Source: Paenibacillus hexagrammi
GTDB lineage: Bacteria > Bacillota > Bacilli > Paenibacillales > NBRC-103111
Assembly (NCBI RefSeq): GCF_021513275.1
Contig: NZ_CP090978.1
Coordinates: 4,092,001 to 4,156,000 of the forward strand
Direction: 5' to 3'
DNA length: 64,000 nucleotides
Position 1 is the stretch's first letter. Every line of letters starts with the position of its first letter. Made by a program: the position numbers and the translations under genes. Of the stretch, positions 9,126-17,493 are shown in pieces. Under the pieces are notes generated by a model. The model searched no databases. It saw only the letters and a list, made by a program, of their open reading frames with translations, and was not told the DNA's origin.

Positions 9126-10081
9126 CTACCAGAGCCCTTCTTGGCCGCATTTTTTTACGATTTGATTGGCCGAAATGATCAGCACCATTGCAACAAATGA
9201 TTTGAATACTCCAGCCGCAGTCGCATAACTATAATCCGCATCCTGAATGCCTACACGGAACACATAAGTGTCAATGATATCCGCCACATCATAGACAAGC
9301 GGGCTGTACATCAAGTAGATTTGTTGAAATCCGGCTTCCAATATATTCGCTAAACTAAGAATGACCAGAATGATAATAACGGGTCTGATCGCAGGCAGCG
9401 TTACATGCCACATTTGTCTAGCCTTGTTAGCGCCGTCCATCCTCGCTGCCTCGTACAATTCCGGATTAACCCCCGCCATAGCCGCCAAATAAATGATCGT
9501 TCCCCAGCCAACTTCCTTATACAAATCACTGGCAACCAAAATGGAGCGGAAGTAGGATGCATCATTGAGAAAATCGATAGGACTTCCTCCTGTGCCCTTG
9601 ATCATCACATTCACCATACCATCGACGGGATTCAAGAATGTCACCACGATACCCGAGAAAATAACCCATGAGACAAAATGAGGCATGTAAATCACAGACT
9701 GCGTAATACGTTTGAACACCATATGCTTAAGTTCATTCAGCAGCAGCGACAAAAAAATCGGGACGGAGAAGCCAGCTATTAATTTGTACAAACTGATGAT
9801 AAACGTATTCCTTAAGATCTCGTAGAAATCGGGTGACTGGAACAGACGCACGAATTGGTCCAATCAACCCATTCGCTGCCGCTCATTCCAGTAAATATAT
9901 TGTAATCTTGAAATGCAATAATGATGCCGTACATGGGAACGTACCGAAACAAGAGAATCATCAGTATTCCTGGCAATAGCAGCAAATACAAATATCGATC
10001 CCGATGAACTCTCTTCCAGACGCTCGACTTGCGCTCCAGCTTTGTTCTACTTATGCTTCTCGTTTCCATGGATGTTTCCAT
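9126..10081 (-). pseudogene. Carbohydrate ABC permease, LplB type, one frameshift
   Basis: The first frame starts at ATG 10081, with an AGAGGTG box, and carries RDRYLYLLLLPGILMILLF and VPMYGIIIAFQDYNIFTG. One base is missing near 9864: EWV should continue G-LDQFVRLF. The second frame then runs intact to VKKCGQEGLW at 9126 and includes the EAA loop LYEAARMDGANKARQMWHVTLP. The repaired protein is about 318 aa, normal for LplB. Both parts are well conserved, so the defect is either very recent or a sequencing error. The gene lies between its SBP and YtcP partners with gaps of 11 bp and 3 bp. Confidence 0.82.
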
Positions 10082-10092
10082 ATATACACCTC

Positions 10093-11736
10093 TTATTTAT
10101 AAGGCACGATGTTCTTCTCATACCAAGCATCATACGCTTTGTATTCTTCGACTTGTGTTTTGTACAATTGATTGGCTTCCTCATCCACTTGTTTTCCGCC
10201 CATTTTTTCGTATTTTGCTACGAAATCATCAAACGCCGATACCGGCAGCTTACCGGTAATAATGCCCCAGAATGTTTCCTCACGCAGCTTTTTAATATCT
10301 GTCATGTACTTATCCCACGCCGGACGATCAATCGCTTTGAACACAACAATTTTGTCTCTCATCGGCTTGGAGGTATCGATGTTGTGTTGGAACATCTTCG
10401 TCACCTCTGGCGTGTTCTTAATGTTGGCAGCATCCTTCCGCTGAATAATCCAGTCAAAGTTCCCCAACCCCAGCTTGTTTCCTTCATCGGGCGTTACTTT
10501 GCTGACATACTGACCGTTCTCGATGGCGTAATGTTCGCCTTCTTTACCGAATTTAATCAGTGTATTCACTTCAGGCATAGCAATCGTATTCAGTACCTGT
10601 ACAGCATCGTCGGCTTTTCCTGTATCCGTTACCACAAGAAAGCACCAGCCAACATTCGGGTCCGGCAGATCTGAGCTAAATCCACTTGGCCCTTTAACCG
10701 GATCAATCGACATAACTTCACCTTGCGGGTTCGCTTTCTTAAAAGATATCGCCGCCGGTGTACCCGGGTTAAAGTAATCGATGAAACGGTAGAAAGAACC
10801 CACTTTTCCAGACGTATAAATTTCGTCGACCTTCTGATTGGATTGATTCGCCGCATTCGCCATACGAGGATCGATAACACCTTCCTTGTACAATTGAGCG
10901 AGAAGCTGCAGAGCCTCTTTTACTTCTGGCATCGTAGAACCAAACTTAATCGTCCCGTCATCTTGTTTGATGAAATTCTCTACATCCACGCCGTACGCAT
11001 AAAAGAAAGGCGTCAAGCTCCGGTAGAAATTATCGCCAGAAAAACCATACGTATCTTTTTGTCCATTACCATCCGGATCATTATTCGTGAATGCTCTTAG
11101 GACACTAACATATTCATCCAATGTCTTCGGTGTTTGCAAACCAAGTTTATCCATCCAATCTTTACGCAAAATCGTGGTCATGTAACTAGCTTCAGGAACA
11201 TCCCCTGGAAGTCTTACTAATTTACCGCTAGCATCCCATTGATAGAACAGTGTATCTTTCGTGTAGTAATTTAGAATTTCTTTCCCGTATTTTTGCAAGG
11301 ACGGTGTTAAATCTTGAACGAGGCCCGCTTTCAGCCACTTGGAAAATTCTTTGGTTTCTCCTGTCCAGAGAACGTTCGGACGAGTATCTTTAGCGCTCAT
11401 CAACAAGTTAATCTTCGTATTCATCTCTGACCAGTCAGGCAAATAGACAGGAGCGATATCCACCTTCCGGTTCAACTTCTCCGCCAACTTTTCTTCCAAA
11501 GCTTTCTCCGCCCATGAATCCGGAGTCTTGGGTCCACCCATCAAATCAATCGTAAGCTTCAAAGGTTCCTTGGACGTTTCCTTTTGCGAATTAGCCGAAG
11601 GGCTTGCTTCGTTATTAGCCGTCGGACTCGTCGTCGGGTTGCTAGTAAAGCTCCCCGCTTGATTAGAGCATGCTGCCCCTACCAACATCACACCGGCCAT
11701 AACAGGAACGATCAATTTTCTTTTTTTACTTTTCAT
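10093..11736 (-). CDS. Extracellular solute-binding lipoprotein, LipO/LplA type
   Basis: The start is ATG 11736, chosen because AAGGAGGC lies 7 bp upstream and the signal peptide begins there (MKSKKRKLIVPVMAGVMLVG, lipobox cysteine at residue 23). The frame stays open upstream to 11772, but that part lacks an RBS. The mature part is about 520 aa with LRKDWMDKLGLQTPKTLDEY and DPDGNGQKDTYG, matching the SBP at 2491-926 in layout. It is the first gene of an SBP-LplB-YtcP operon read from a clear promoter, with a cre site next to the start point. The ligand is not identifiable from sequence. Confidence 0.9.
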   Translation of the reverse strand: MKSKKRKLIVPVMAGVMLVGAACSNQAGSFTSNPTTSPTANNEASPSANSQKETSKEPLKLTIDLMGGPKTPDSWAEKALEEKLAEKLNRKVDIAPVYLPDWSEMNTKINLLMSAKDTRPNVLWTGETKEFSKWLKAGLVQDLTPSLQKYGKEILNYYTKDTLFYQWDASGKLVRLPGDVPEASYMTTILRKDWMDKLGLQTPKTLDEYVSVLRAFTNNDPDGNGQKDTYGFSGDNFYRSLTPFFYAYGVDVENFIKQDDGTIKFGSTMPEVKEALQLLAQLYKEGVIDPRMANAANQSNQKVDEIYTSGKVGSFYRFIDYFNPGTPAAISFKKANPQGEVMSIDPVKGPSGFSSDLPDPNVGWCFLVVTDTGKADDAVQVLNTIAMPEVNTLIKFGKEGEHYAIENGQYVSKVTPDEGNKLGLGNFDWIIQRKDAANIKNTPEVTKMFQHNIDTSKPMRDKIVVFKAIDRPAWDKYMTDIKKLREETFWGIITGKLPVSAFDDFVAKYEKMGGKQVDEEANQLYKTQVEEYKAYDAWYEKNIVPYK

Positions 11737-11817
11737 ACAGACGCCTCCTTTAATTATGCGGAACCAAACCATTCGATGGTGAGCAACCGCGTTGGTATGT
11801 AGTTATCAGGACTGATT

Positions 11818-11831
11818 TGTATGCGTTTTCA
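11818..11831 (-). promoter_or_regulatory. cre-like site (CcpA operator) at the SBP promoter
   Basis: TGTATGCGTTTTCA on the plus strand fits the cre pattern TGWAANCGNTNNCA with one mismatch. It lies directly downstream of the -10 box at 11837-11842, where bound CcpA would block transcription. Confidence 0.6.
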
Positions 11832-11836
11832 AATTG

Positions 11837-11865
11837 ATTATATCCAATATAACCCATATTGTAAA
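11837..11865 (-). promoter_or_regulatory. SigA-type promoter of the first transporter operon
   Basis: On the minus strand TTTACA (11865-11860) and TATAAT (11842-11837) are spaced by 17 bp, about 100 bp upstream of the SBP start at 11736. The flanking 11870-11940 segment is extremely A/T-rich. Confidence 0.7.
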
Positions 11866-11977
11866 TAAGTTTTTTTAAACTTTTAATTAAATTTAAATTT
11901 AAATTTATTCAACATAATATATTATTTTTCGAGCTCATTTCCCCCTCATACAGCCTAGGGAAATTCTATCTTCACAG

Positions 11978-12020
11978 AAAAAATGCCAACCAGCAGCAAA
12001 TAGGCTGCGGTTAGCATTTT
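11978..12020 (-). terminator. Terminator after the GH26 gene
   Basis: On the minus strand ATGCTAACCGCAGC pairs with GCTGCTGGTTGGCAT and is followed by T residues. It lies 23 bp after the stop of the mannanase gene ending at 12043. Confidence 0.75.
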
Positions 12021-12042
12021 CTCAATTACGTTTCTTTACAGA

Positions 12043-13866
12043 TTACCATCCCGGCATTTCATCTAGTGTCAGCACATTGGATGCACGATACAGTGCTGGC
12101 AGTGTGGTTTTGTTTTGATCAATGAAATCCGGCCACAGCATGCAATATACCCACTTATTCTGCGAAGCAAGCAAGGATGATGTCGGCATGAATTGACACT
12201 CCCCGATCGCAATCATTTTACCGCCTGACACTCTAAGCATCGTGTTGTAATTATTTTGCGTATATCCGGTGTTGTACACGTCTAGTGAAGCTATATCGAA
12301 GTACGCCGATCCCGGATTATAGGAATCAACTTCCGTGCTGAGATTGGAAAAATCCTGAACATTCCATACCCATATGAGGTTATCCAGTCCTTTTTGATTG
12401 GTTAAATAATCATGGGTAATTTGATAAAGCTTAGCGCTGCCGTTAGGACCTTTATGGCAAGACCACCAGAACACGCATTGATTCATTTCATGGAGCGGAC
12501 GGAATAGTACGACAACACCTGAATCTTTCAAATCCTGAAGATAGCCCGACAACGTATCCAGTCGACTGATCCAATTCTTGTATAGTGTTGTGCCTGGAGT
12601 TGTCAGGTCTTTAAACTGCGCATCGCTGAGCTTAGCGGGATTTGCCCCACCTATATCATCCCAACTGCAGTACTCGTCTCGGGTTGGAGAACATGCGTGA
12701 TACATGAGCGTAACAACAGCTCCTTGGTTAAATTGCCTTTTCGCTTCGTCAATTGTGTTGGTTCTATTATTGATCGCATAACTGCCAAATCCAAAGTCCC
12801 CTCCCCACAGAGCTGGTGTTTTCCCAGTGATGGACTGTATGCTTGCCGTATCGCTTGTCGGGTTAGCCGCATCTTTATTTTCAATGCCAACAATCGTCTG
12901 CTTACCGGAAATTCCATTCAAATAATCAAGAACTTGCTGCTTCGTATTGCCAGCCGCTGGGGGTGAACCGCCGTATATCTCGAACTCATACAATGAAAAT
13001 CCGTAAGCTGTCGCCCTTTGGATCAAATAAGCCTTCACATACCTCGCGCTTGTTGCGCTAAAAGTAATGACATTTCTCCCTCCGGCTCCATTGTAGTTGG
13101 AATAGACAGTCGTCCATGTAACACGGTCCACAGAGGTTTGAATTTGGAATTGCTTCGCATAAGCAGCCTCCCACTGCAAGACAACACTGGACACAGATTG
13201 TACGGAACCCAGGTCAACGGTAAAATTTTGCTGGTCTGCATACGAGGATGCCCACCTTGTGCTGCCATTGCCATCTACCGCATTAGACGCCGGATAAGAC
13301 GAATTCTCCGTTGTGGTCGCTGTCACTGTTTTACCTAGGGCAAGATTGGACTGCATAGCGCCATCGTCACCATAGATTTCAAATTCATACAGGGAATAAC
13401 CATACGCAGTAGCCCGCTGAAAAGCATACATTTTCACGTATCTAGCGTTCGCTGAGAACGTAATTGTATTCGTGCCGCCAGTACCGGAGTAATTGGAATA
13501 AACTGTCGTCCAGTTTACGTTATCGTTAGAAGTCTGGATTTGAAATTGCTTGGCATAAGCGGCTTCCCACCGCAACACGACACTGGAAATCGAACGGTTT
13601 GCACCGAGGTCAACAATCATATATTGCGGATCAGCGAATGCCGAGGACCACCTTGTTTCCGTATTACCATCCACAGCATTATTTCCCGAATAGCTCGCCG
13701 ATTCACTCGAAGATACTGTCACAGCCTTTCCAAGAGCCAGATTGACCTGAGCAGCTGAAGACGATTCAGGCCCTATGAATGAAATGCTTGTGAACAACAA
13801 AACCAGCGTCAACATGATGTAGACAGCCTTCCTAAAACCTTGATACCCGAATTGTGAAAATGTCAT
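12043..13866 (-). CDS. Secreted GH26 beta-mannanase with two CBM32-type (F5/8C) domains
   Basis: 607 aa. A signal peptide (residues 1 to about 38, ending SSAAQ) is followed by two discoidin-like F5/8 type C domains (about 38-170 and 173-305). Each carries NLALGKxVT, RWxSxxADxQ and VxLxWExAYAKQFQIQTS. A GH26 catalytic domain follows (about 308-600). The likely acid/base is the Glu in LFRPLHEMN (about residue 458) and the nucleophile the Glu in IAIGEC (about 556); both are the classic GH26 motifs. The family cleaves beta-1,4-mannan outside the cell. The two CBMs are close copies of one another, suggesting internal duplication. The GH26 part is also paralogous to the next gene (14049-15482). Terminators lie on both sides, so it may be expressed alone. 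Confidence 0.9.
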   Translation of the reverse strand: MTFSQFGYQGFRKAVYIMLTLVLLFTSISFIGPESSSAAQVNLALGKAVTVSSSESASYSGNNAVDGNTETRWSSAFADPQYMIVDLGANRSISSVVLRWEAAYAKQFQIQTSNDNVNWTTVYSNYSGTGGTNTITFSANARYVKMYAFQRATAYGYSLYEFEIYGDDGAMQSNLALGKTVTATTTENSSYPASNAVDGNGSTRWASSYADQQNFTVDLGSVQSVSSVVLQWEAAYAKQFQIQTSVDRVTWTTVYSNYNGAGGRNVITFSATSARYVKAYLIQRATAYGFSLYEFEIYGGSPPAAGNTKQQVLDYLNGISGKQTIVGIENKDAANPTSDTASIQSITGKTPALWGGDFGFGSYAINNRTNTIDEAKRQFNQGAVVTLMYHACSPTRDEYCSWDDIGGANPAKLSDAQFKDLTTPGTTLYKNWISRLDTLSGYLQDLKDSGVVVLFRPLHEMNQCVFWWSCHKGPNGSAKLYQITHDYLTNQKGLDNLIWVWNVQDFSNLSTEVDSYNPGSAYFDIASLDVYNTGYTQNNYNTMLRVSGGKMIAIGECQFMPTSSLLASQNKWVYCMLWPDFIDQNKTTLPALYRASNVLTLDEMPGW

Positions 13867-13964
13867 TTTTTCCCTCCTCCATATTTTCCACCAGCAATTC
13901 CCGCTTGATCATTGCCCTCTGGATGCTTGATACATGTATCGCGGACGTCATTACCTCCTTTACC

Positions 13965-14007
13965 AAATAACCCCCCTGACTCAATCACTTGAGGTTCAGG
14001 AGGTTAT
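13965..14007 (-). terminator. Terminator-like hairpin between the two GH26 genes
   Basis: ATAACCTCCTGAA and TCAGGGGGGTTAT on the minus strand form a long stem. The T tract after it is short. It is placed between the stop at 14049 and the start at 13866. Confidence 0.6.
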
Positions 14008-14048
14008 CTGATGTGCGGCAGCTTGGAGTAGGATCAAGACCTCTTGAA

Positions 14049-15482
14049 CTATTTCAGCTTTGGCAATTCATCTTTCGTAATGACATTGGAAGCATTATAG
14101 ACAGACCTAATTTCATCATCTGTATTGTACTCTACGCCCTGGATCGGATCGTACACCCACTCGGCCCACCCCATAGCGAACGCCCATTTAGGCTGATTTG
14201 TCAGAACGCTCGGACTAGGCAATTTCGCACATTCGCCGATCGCAATCGGCTTACCGCCAGCGACGCTTAATGCTGCATTATATTTGGCCGTTGTAAAAAA
14301 ATCACCGTTATAAATGTCCAGCGCGAAAATGTCCCAGTATGCGCTTCCTGGATTGTAGGAACTCCATGTTGAGACGAACTTATCCGAGCTCTCCAAATCT
14401 TGCATATCCCATACCCAAACAATATTCGTTAACCCTTTCGTATTTACCATATAGTCGTGGGTCAATCGATACAGAGCGGCAGTTCCATTCGTTCCGGGTC
14501 TTCCCGCCCACCAGAATACACCTTGATTCATCTCATGGAACGGCCGGAAGAGAACGGTTACATGACTATCTTTCAATTGTTGAATGTAAGAGGCATACGT
14601 ATCCAGACGCTTTTTCCATGCTATGTTAAGCGTGCCTCCATTCGTAATCAGCGAAGTCCACTGCGCATCTGTCAGCTTACTTACTACCCCGCCATCCCAA
14701 TTACCTGGCTCCGATTGCGTTGGAGGTGTGACATGCATCATCAGCTGTACGATAGCCCCATTCGCCCACTGTCTCTTCGCTTCATCGATCATCGTCTGCC
14801 TGTTGCTGACATCGCTAGAGGAGAACAGAAAATCACCGCTCCATAGAGCTGGAGTTTTACCGGTAATTCCTATGATGGCGTTCGTGTACTTAGCAGGAGT
14901 TGAGTTCGGCTCTCGATTATGCTCTCCGATGACAGTGCCGCTTCGACCTGTACCTTTCAAGTAATCCAGAACCCCAATTTCGTTCATGGATGCAGCACCC
15001 CCGTAAACCTCAAATTCCCAAATCGAGAAGCCATATGAAGTTGCACGCTTAATTCCGTACATTTTCACATATCTGGCACTCACAGCAGGGAAACTAATAG
15101 AACTCGTTCCTCCTGTTGCACTGTAGTTCTCATATCTTGTCGTCCACGTTACGTTATCCGTTGAGGTTTGAATCTGAAACTGAGATGCATAAGCTACTTC
15201 CCATTTGATGAGAACACTTGATACCGTTTGTGTTGACCCTAGGTCTACGATGAAATTTTGATTATCCGCATAGCTGGATGACCATCTCGTATTACCGTTG
15301 GCATCAACCGCATTGGAGCCTGGGTACCCTGATTCCGTAGAAGAAACGGTTACGGGTCTCCCATAAGCCAAATTGATGTCGGCAGCAGAGGCCCGAGCAG
15401 GAAGCAAATAGACAAGCATACATACAATCATGACCATTGTGATAAGTATTTTTATTGCCTTATCCTGTTGGAAGATCAACAT
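14049..15482 (-). CDS. Secreted GH26 beta-mannanase with one CBM32-type domain
   Basis: 477 aa. The signal peptide ends near PARASAA, one F5/8 type C domain spans about 34-165 (NLAYGRPVTVSS, RWSSSYADNQNF, VLIKWEVAYASQFQIQTS) and GH26 spans about 170-470. The catalytic Glu residues are in LFRPFHEMN (about residue 315) and IAIGEC (about 415). Substrate-binding aromatics (GVFWWAGRPG, VWVWDMQD) are present. It is a paralog of the 12043-13866 enzyme with one CBM fewer. It has its own promoter and cre site at 15636-15684. Together the two enzymes would supply mannooligosaccharides for the transporter at 25377-28498 and the GH2 beta-mannosidase. Confidence 0.9.
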   Translation of the reverse strand: MLIFQQDKAIKILITMVMIVCMLVYLLPARASAADINLAYGRPVTVSSTESGYPGSNAVDANGNTRWSSSYADNQNFIVDLGSTQTVSSVLIKWEVAYASQFQIQTSTDNVTWTTRYENYSATGGTSSISFPAVSARYVKMYGIKRATSYGFSIWEFEVYGGAASMNEIGVLDYLKGTGRSGTVIGEHNREPNSTPAKYTNAIIGITGKTPALWSGDFLFSSSDVSNRQTMIDEAKRQWANGAIVQLMMHVTPPTQSEPGNWDGGVVSKLTDAQWTSLITNGGTLNIAWKKRLDTYASYIQQLKDSHVTVLFRPFHEMNQGVFWWAGRPGTNGTAALYRLTHDYMVNTKGLTNIVWVWDMQDLESSDKFVSTWSSYNPGSAYWDIFALDIYNGDFFTTAKYNAALSVAGGKPIAIGECAKLPSPSVLTNQPKWAFAMGWAEWVYDPIQGVEYNTDDEIRSVYNASNVITKDELPKLK

Positions 15483-15635
15483 TACATAAACACCTCTTTC
15501 ATAAAAATTTAGATTAACACTTCAAACTGTTTGCCACATCAACGATCAGTTCGGATCATGGATACTCGCAACTTCAACAATTATTTCTGTTCATGGGTAC
15601 TTATGCGACATCACCATCCCCCTTCCAAACCAATC

Positions 15636-15649
15636 TGAATGCGCTTACA
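15636..15649 (-). promoter_or_regulatory. cre-like site upstream of the GH26 gene
   Basis: TGAATGCGCTTACA on the plus strand matches the cre pattern except at one position. It lies just downstream of the -10 box at 15656-15661. Confidence 0.6.
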
Positions 15650-15655
15650 GTTGTA

Positions 15656-15684
15656 ATTATAGTTATCGAAAAGCACAAAGTAAA
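15656..15684 (-). promoter_or_regulatory. SigA-type promoter for the 14049-15482 mannanase
   Basis: On the minus strand TTTACT (15684-15679), 17 bp, then TATAAT (15661-15656). The layout matches the SBP promoter at 11837-11865: promoter, then cre at the start point. The rest of the 369-bp gap holds A/T-rich sequence and the next terminator. Confidence 0.65.
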
Positions 15685-15802
15685 CAGTTTTATTTAATTT
15701 TTCTTATATTTTTAAATTAATTTTTTTATAATATTTTTCATTGTTATTTGTCATCATTTCAGTTTTTGCACATAACTATCAAAGGGTATCAAGCATTCTT
15801 TC

Positions 15803-15847
15803 AAAATAAAAATCGACCCCTGCGCATATCTACGCATAGAGTCGATT
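15803..15847 (-). terminator. Terminator after the SLH gene
   Basis: AATCGAC/GTCGATT with an inner TGCG stem, then a T-rich run on the minus strand (TTTTTATTTT). It begins just 5 bp after the stop at 15852. Confidence 0.8.
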
Positions 15848-15851
15848 GTTT

Positions 15852-17414
15852 TTAACGAGCTTGCAGCAGCTTGTAGATCACTTGGGCGCTTTGCGCTCTC
15901 GTCGCCGCTCCTTGAGGCAAGAACACTCCTTCATCCATACCGTTGATTAAACCCACAGCATATGCTTGATCCACATCAGAAACAGCCCAACTGCTAACTG
16001 AGCTTTGATCGCTAAACGATGCATGTCCAGAGTCTTGAGATGTTGTTAGCTCTAGATAGCGATAAGCGCGCATGATCATGACGGCCATTTCTTCACGTGT
16101 CACCAGTTCATTCGGGGCAAACTCAGTCTGTGAGCGACCGTTGATCAGTCCTTTGTCCGATGCGGCGCTTATATAGGGAGCGTACCAGGCGGAATCTTCT
16201 ACATCTGTAAAACGAGCGTTTGCCGCTTCCTTCAGCTCAAGAGCGCGCACAAGAATCGCCGCAAACTCAGCCCTTGTCACTTTATTTTCCGGAGCAAATT
16301 CCGTGTCCGTCACGCCGTTAATCCAATGCTTGGCAGCCATCGTTTGAATCACCTTATTAGCCCAATACGAAGCTGGAACATCATCAAATGTTTTGGCATA
16401 TTCCAGTACGGCATATTTACTAAAATGGCTAACGTCCGTTACGAAATCAGCGCCCTCAATGTGACCGCCTATGTACTCAAGTTCTCCGTTATCCGCAACA
16501 TGATATACGCCAAGCAGATCCTTGCTTGAGTTAGAGTCGTACGTAAGACGCAGCTTTAACGGTTCAGTAAAGGCACTTAGATTCGAAACCTTTCCGTCTT
16601 CAGTGAGAATGGATAAGGAGAATTCATAAACTTCACCGGCAGCTTTTACAACGGCTTTACTTCGTTTCGAGCCCTCGTCCAGAAGCTTGGATACATCCTT
16701 ACTATCCAAAGCAGACATATTCAAAGCAATCTGCGCTTTACTTAATGCTTCAGCAGACACTAGTTGAGTAAGCTGTGTCAAAACAGCCTGCGGAATTCCG
16801 ACCTGCACATTTCCTTGATGCACTTCAACTTGAACATTGCCAATTGCACGGATCGCATCCGCCGGAAATTGTATTCCTAATTCATTGGCTTCTAAACGAA
16901 GCAGCTTACCTCCGCTGCCGTTTGGCATCGGGGTGAGCTGTTTGGCAATTTCATCTGCTGTCACTCGTTTCGGCTGACCCTTGCCAGCGCTTGGAGTTTG
17001 CCCGGACGTATTCGATGACGATCCTGGTGATGAAGAGGAGCCTCCCGAGTTGGAACCGCCCGGTTCCGTTACCTGCCCCGATTGCACTTGAAACGTAGTC
17101 TTCGCCGTCGTATCTCCCATACCGGCAATAACCGAATATGTTCCAGCCGCCGCATCTGCTGGCAGCGTATAAGCTTTACCCGTTTCATACTCCGCTGCTG
17201 TCAGTAGATCTGTTAACATCAAGGATTGATTAGGCCGAAACACTTGGACCAGCACATCACTGGTCATAGGCATACCTTTAACTAGTATGCTTGAACCAGC
17301 CGATTTGGTTCCGACAGCCTCAATGGTGATGGAACGGCCTGCAGCTCCAGCAGCTGAGAACGTACTCCATAGAACAGCCGAAGTTAACAGACCAATCATG
17401 AGCTTCTTTCGCAC
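15852..17414 (-). CDS. Secreted surface protein with three C-terminal SLH domains
   Basis: The start is GTG 17414 (GGAGGGG 6 bp upstream); the frame stays open to 17468 but without an RBS. About 520 aa: a signal peptide (KKLMIGLLTSAVLW to AAGAAG), a beta-rich N-terminal domain, a Gly/Ser/Pro linker (SGGSSSSPGSSS), a central domain of unknown function (about 170-330), then three SLH repeats: FDDVPASYWANKVIQTMAAK, FTDVEDSAWYAPYISAASDK and the third ending QVIYKLLQAR. SLH domains bind pyruvylated cell-wall polymers, so the protein is held at the cell surface. It lies 79 bp after the giant GH5 gene. It has no catalytic motif that I recognise; a mannan-binding or enzyme-display role is inferred from context. 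Confidence 0.85.
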   Translation of the reverse strand: MRKKLMIGLLTSAVLWSTFSAAGAAGRSITIEAVGTKSAGSSILVKGMPMTSDVLVQVFRPNQSLMLTDLLTAAEYETGKAYTLPADAAAGTYSVIAGMGDTTAKTTFQVQSGQVTEPGGSNSGGSSSSPGSSSNTSGQTPSAGKGQPKRVTADEIAKQLTPMPNGSGGKLLRLEANELGIQFPADAIRAIGNVQVEVHQGNVQVGIPQAVLTQLTQLVSAEALSKAQIALNMSALDSKDVSKLLDEGSKRSKAVVKAAGEVYEFSLSILTEDGKVSNLSAFTEPLKLRLTYDSNSSKDLLGVYHVADNGELEYIGGHIEGADFVTDVSHFSKYAVLEYAKTFDDVPASYWANKVIQTMAAKHWINGVTDTEFAPENKVTRAEFAAILVRALELKEAANARFTDVEDSAWYAPYISAASDKGLINGRSQTEFAPNELVTREEMAVMIMRAYRYLELTTSQDSGHASFSDQSSVSSWAVSDVDQAYAVGLINGMDEGVFLPQGAATRAQSAQVIYKLLQAR

Positions 17415-17448
17415 ATCTACCCCTCCAAATATGTATATAGGATTAATT

Positions 17449-17483
17449 GCGCGCTGCAGATCATTCACGTATCTGCAGCGCGC
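17449..17483 (-). repeat. Perfect 13-bp inverted repeat between GH5 and SLH genes
   Basis: The arms GCGCGCTGCAGAT and ATCTGCAGCGCGC are perfect complements around a 9-base loop. No T run follows on the minus strand, so it looks more like an mRNA-stabilising or attenuating hairpin within an operon than a full terminator. Confidence 0.7.
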
Positions 17484-17493
17484 ACATTTGAAG

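Noticed and set aside
13035-13866. Internal repeat in the GH26 gene as a separate mobile repeat
   Set aside because: It is explained by the two related F5/8 type C domains within one protein.
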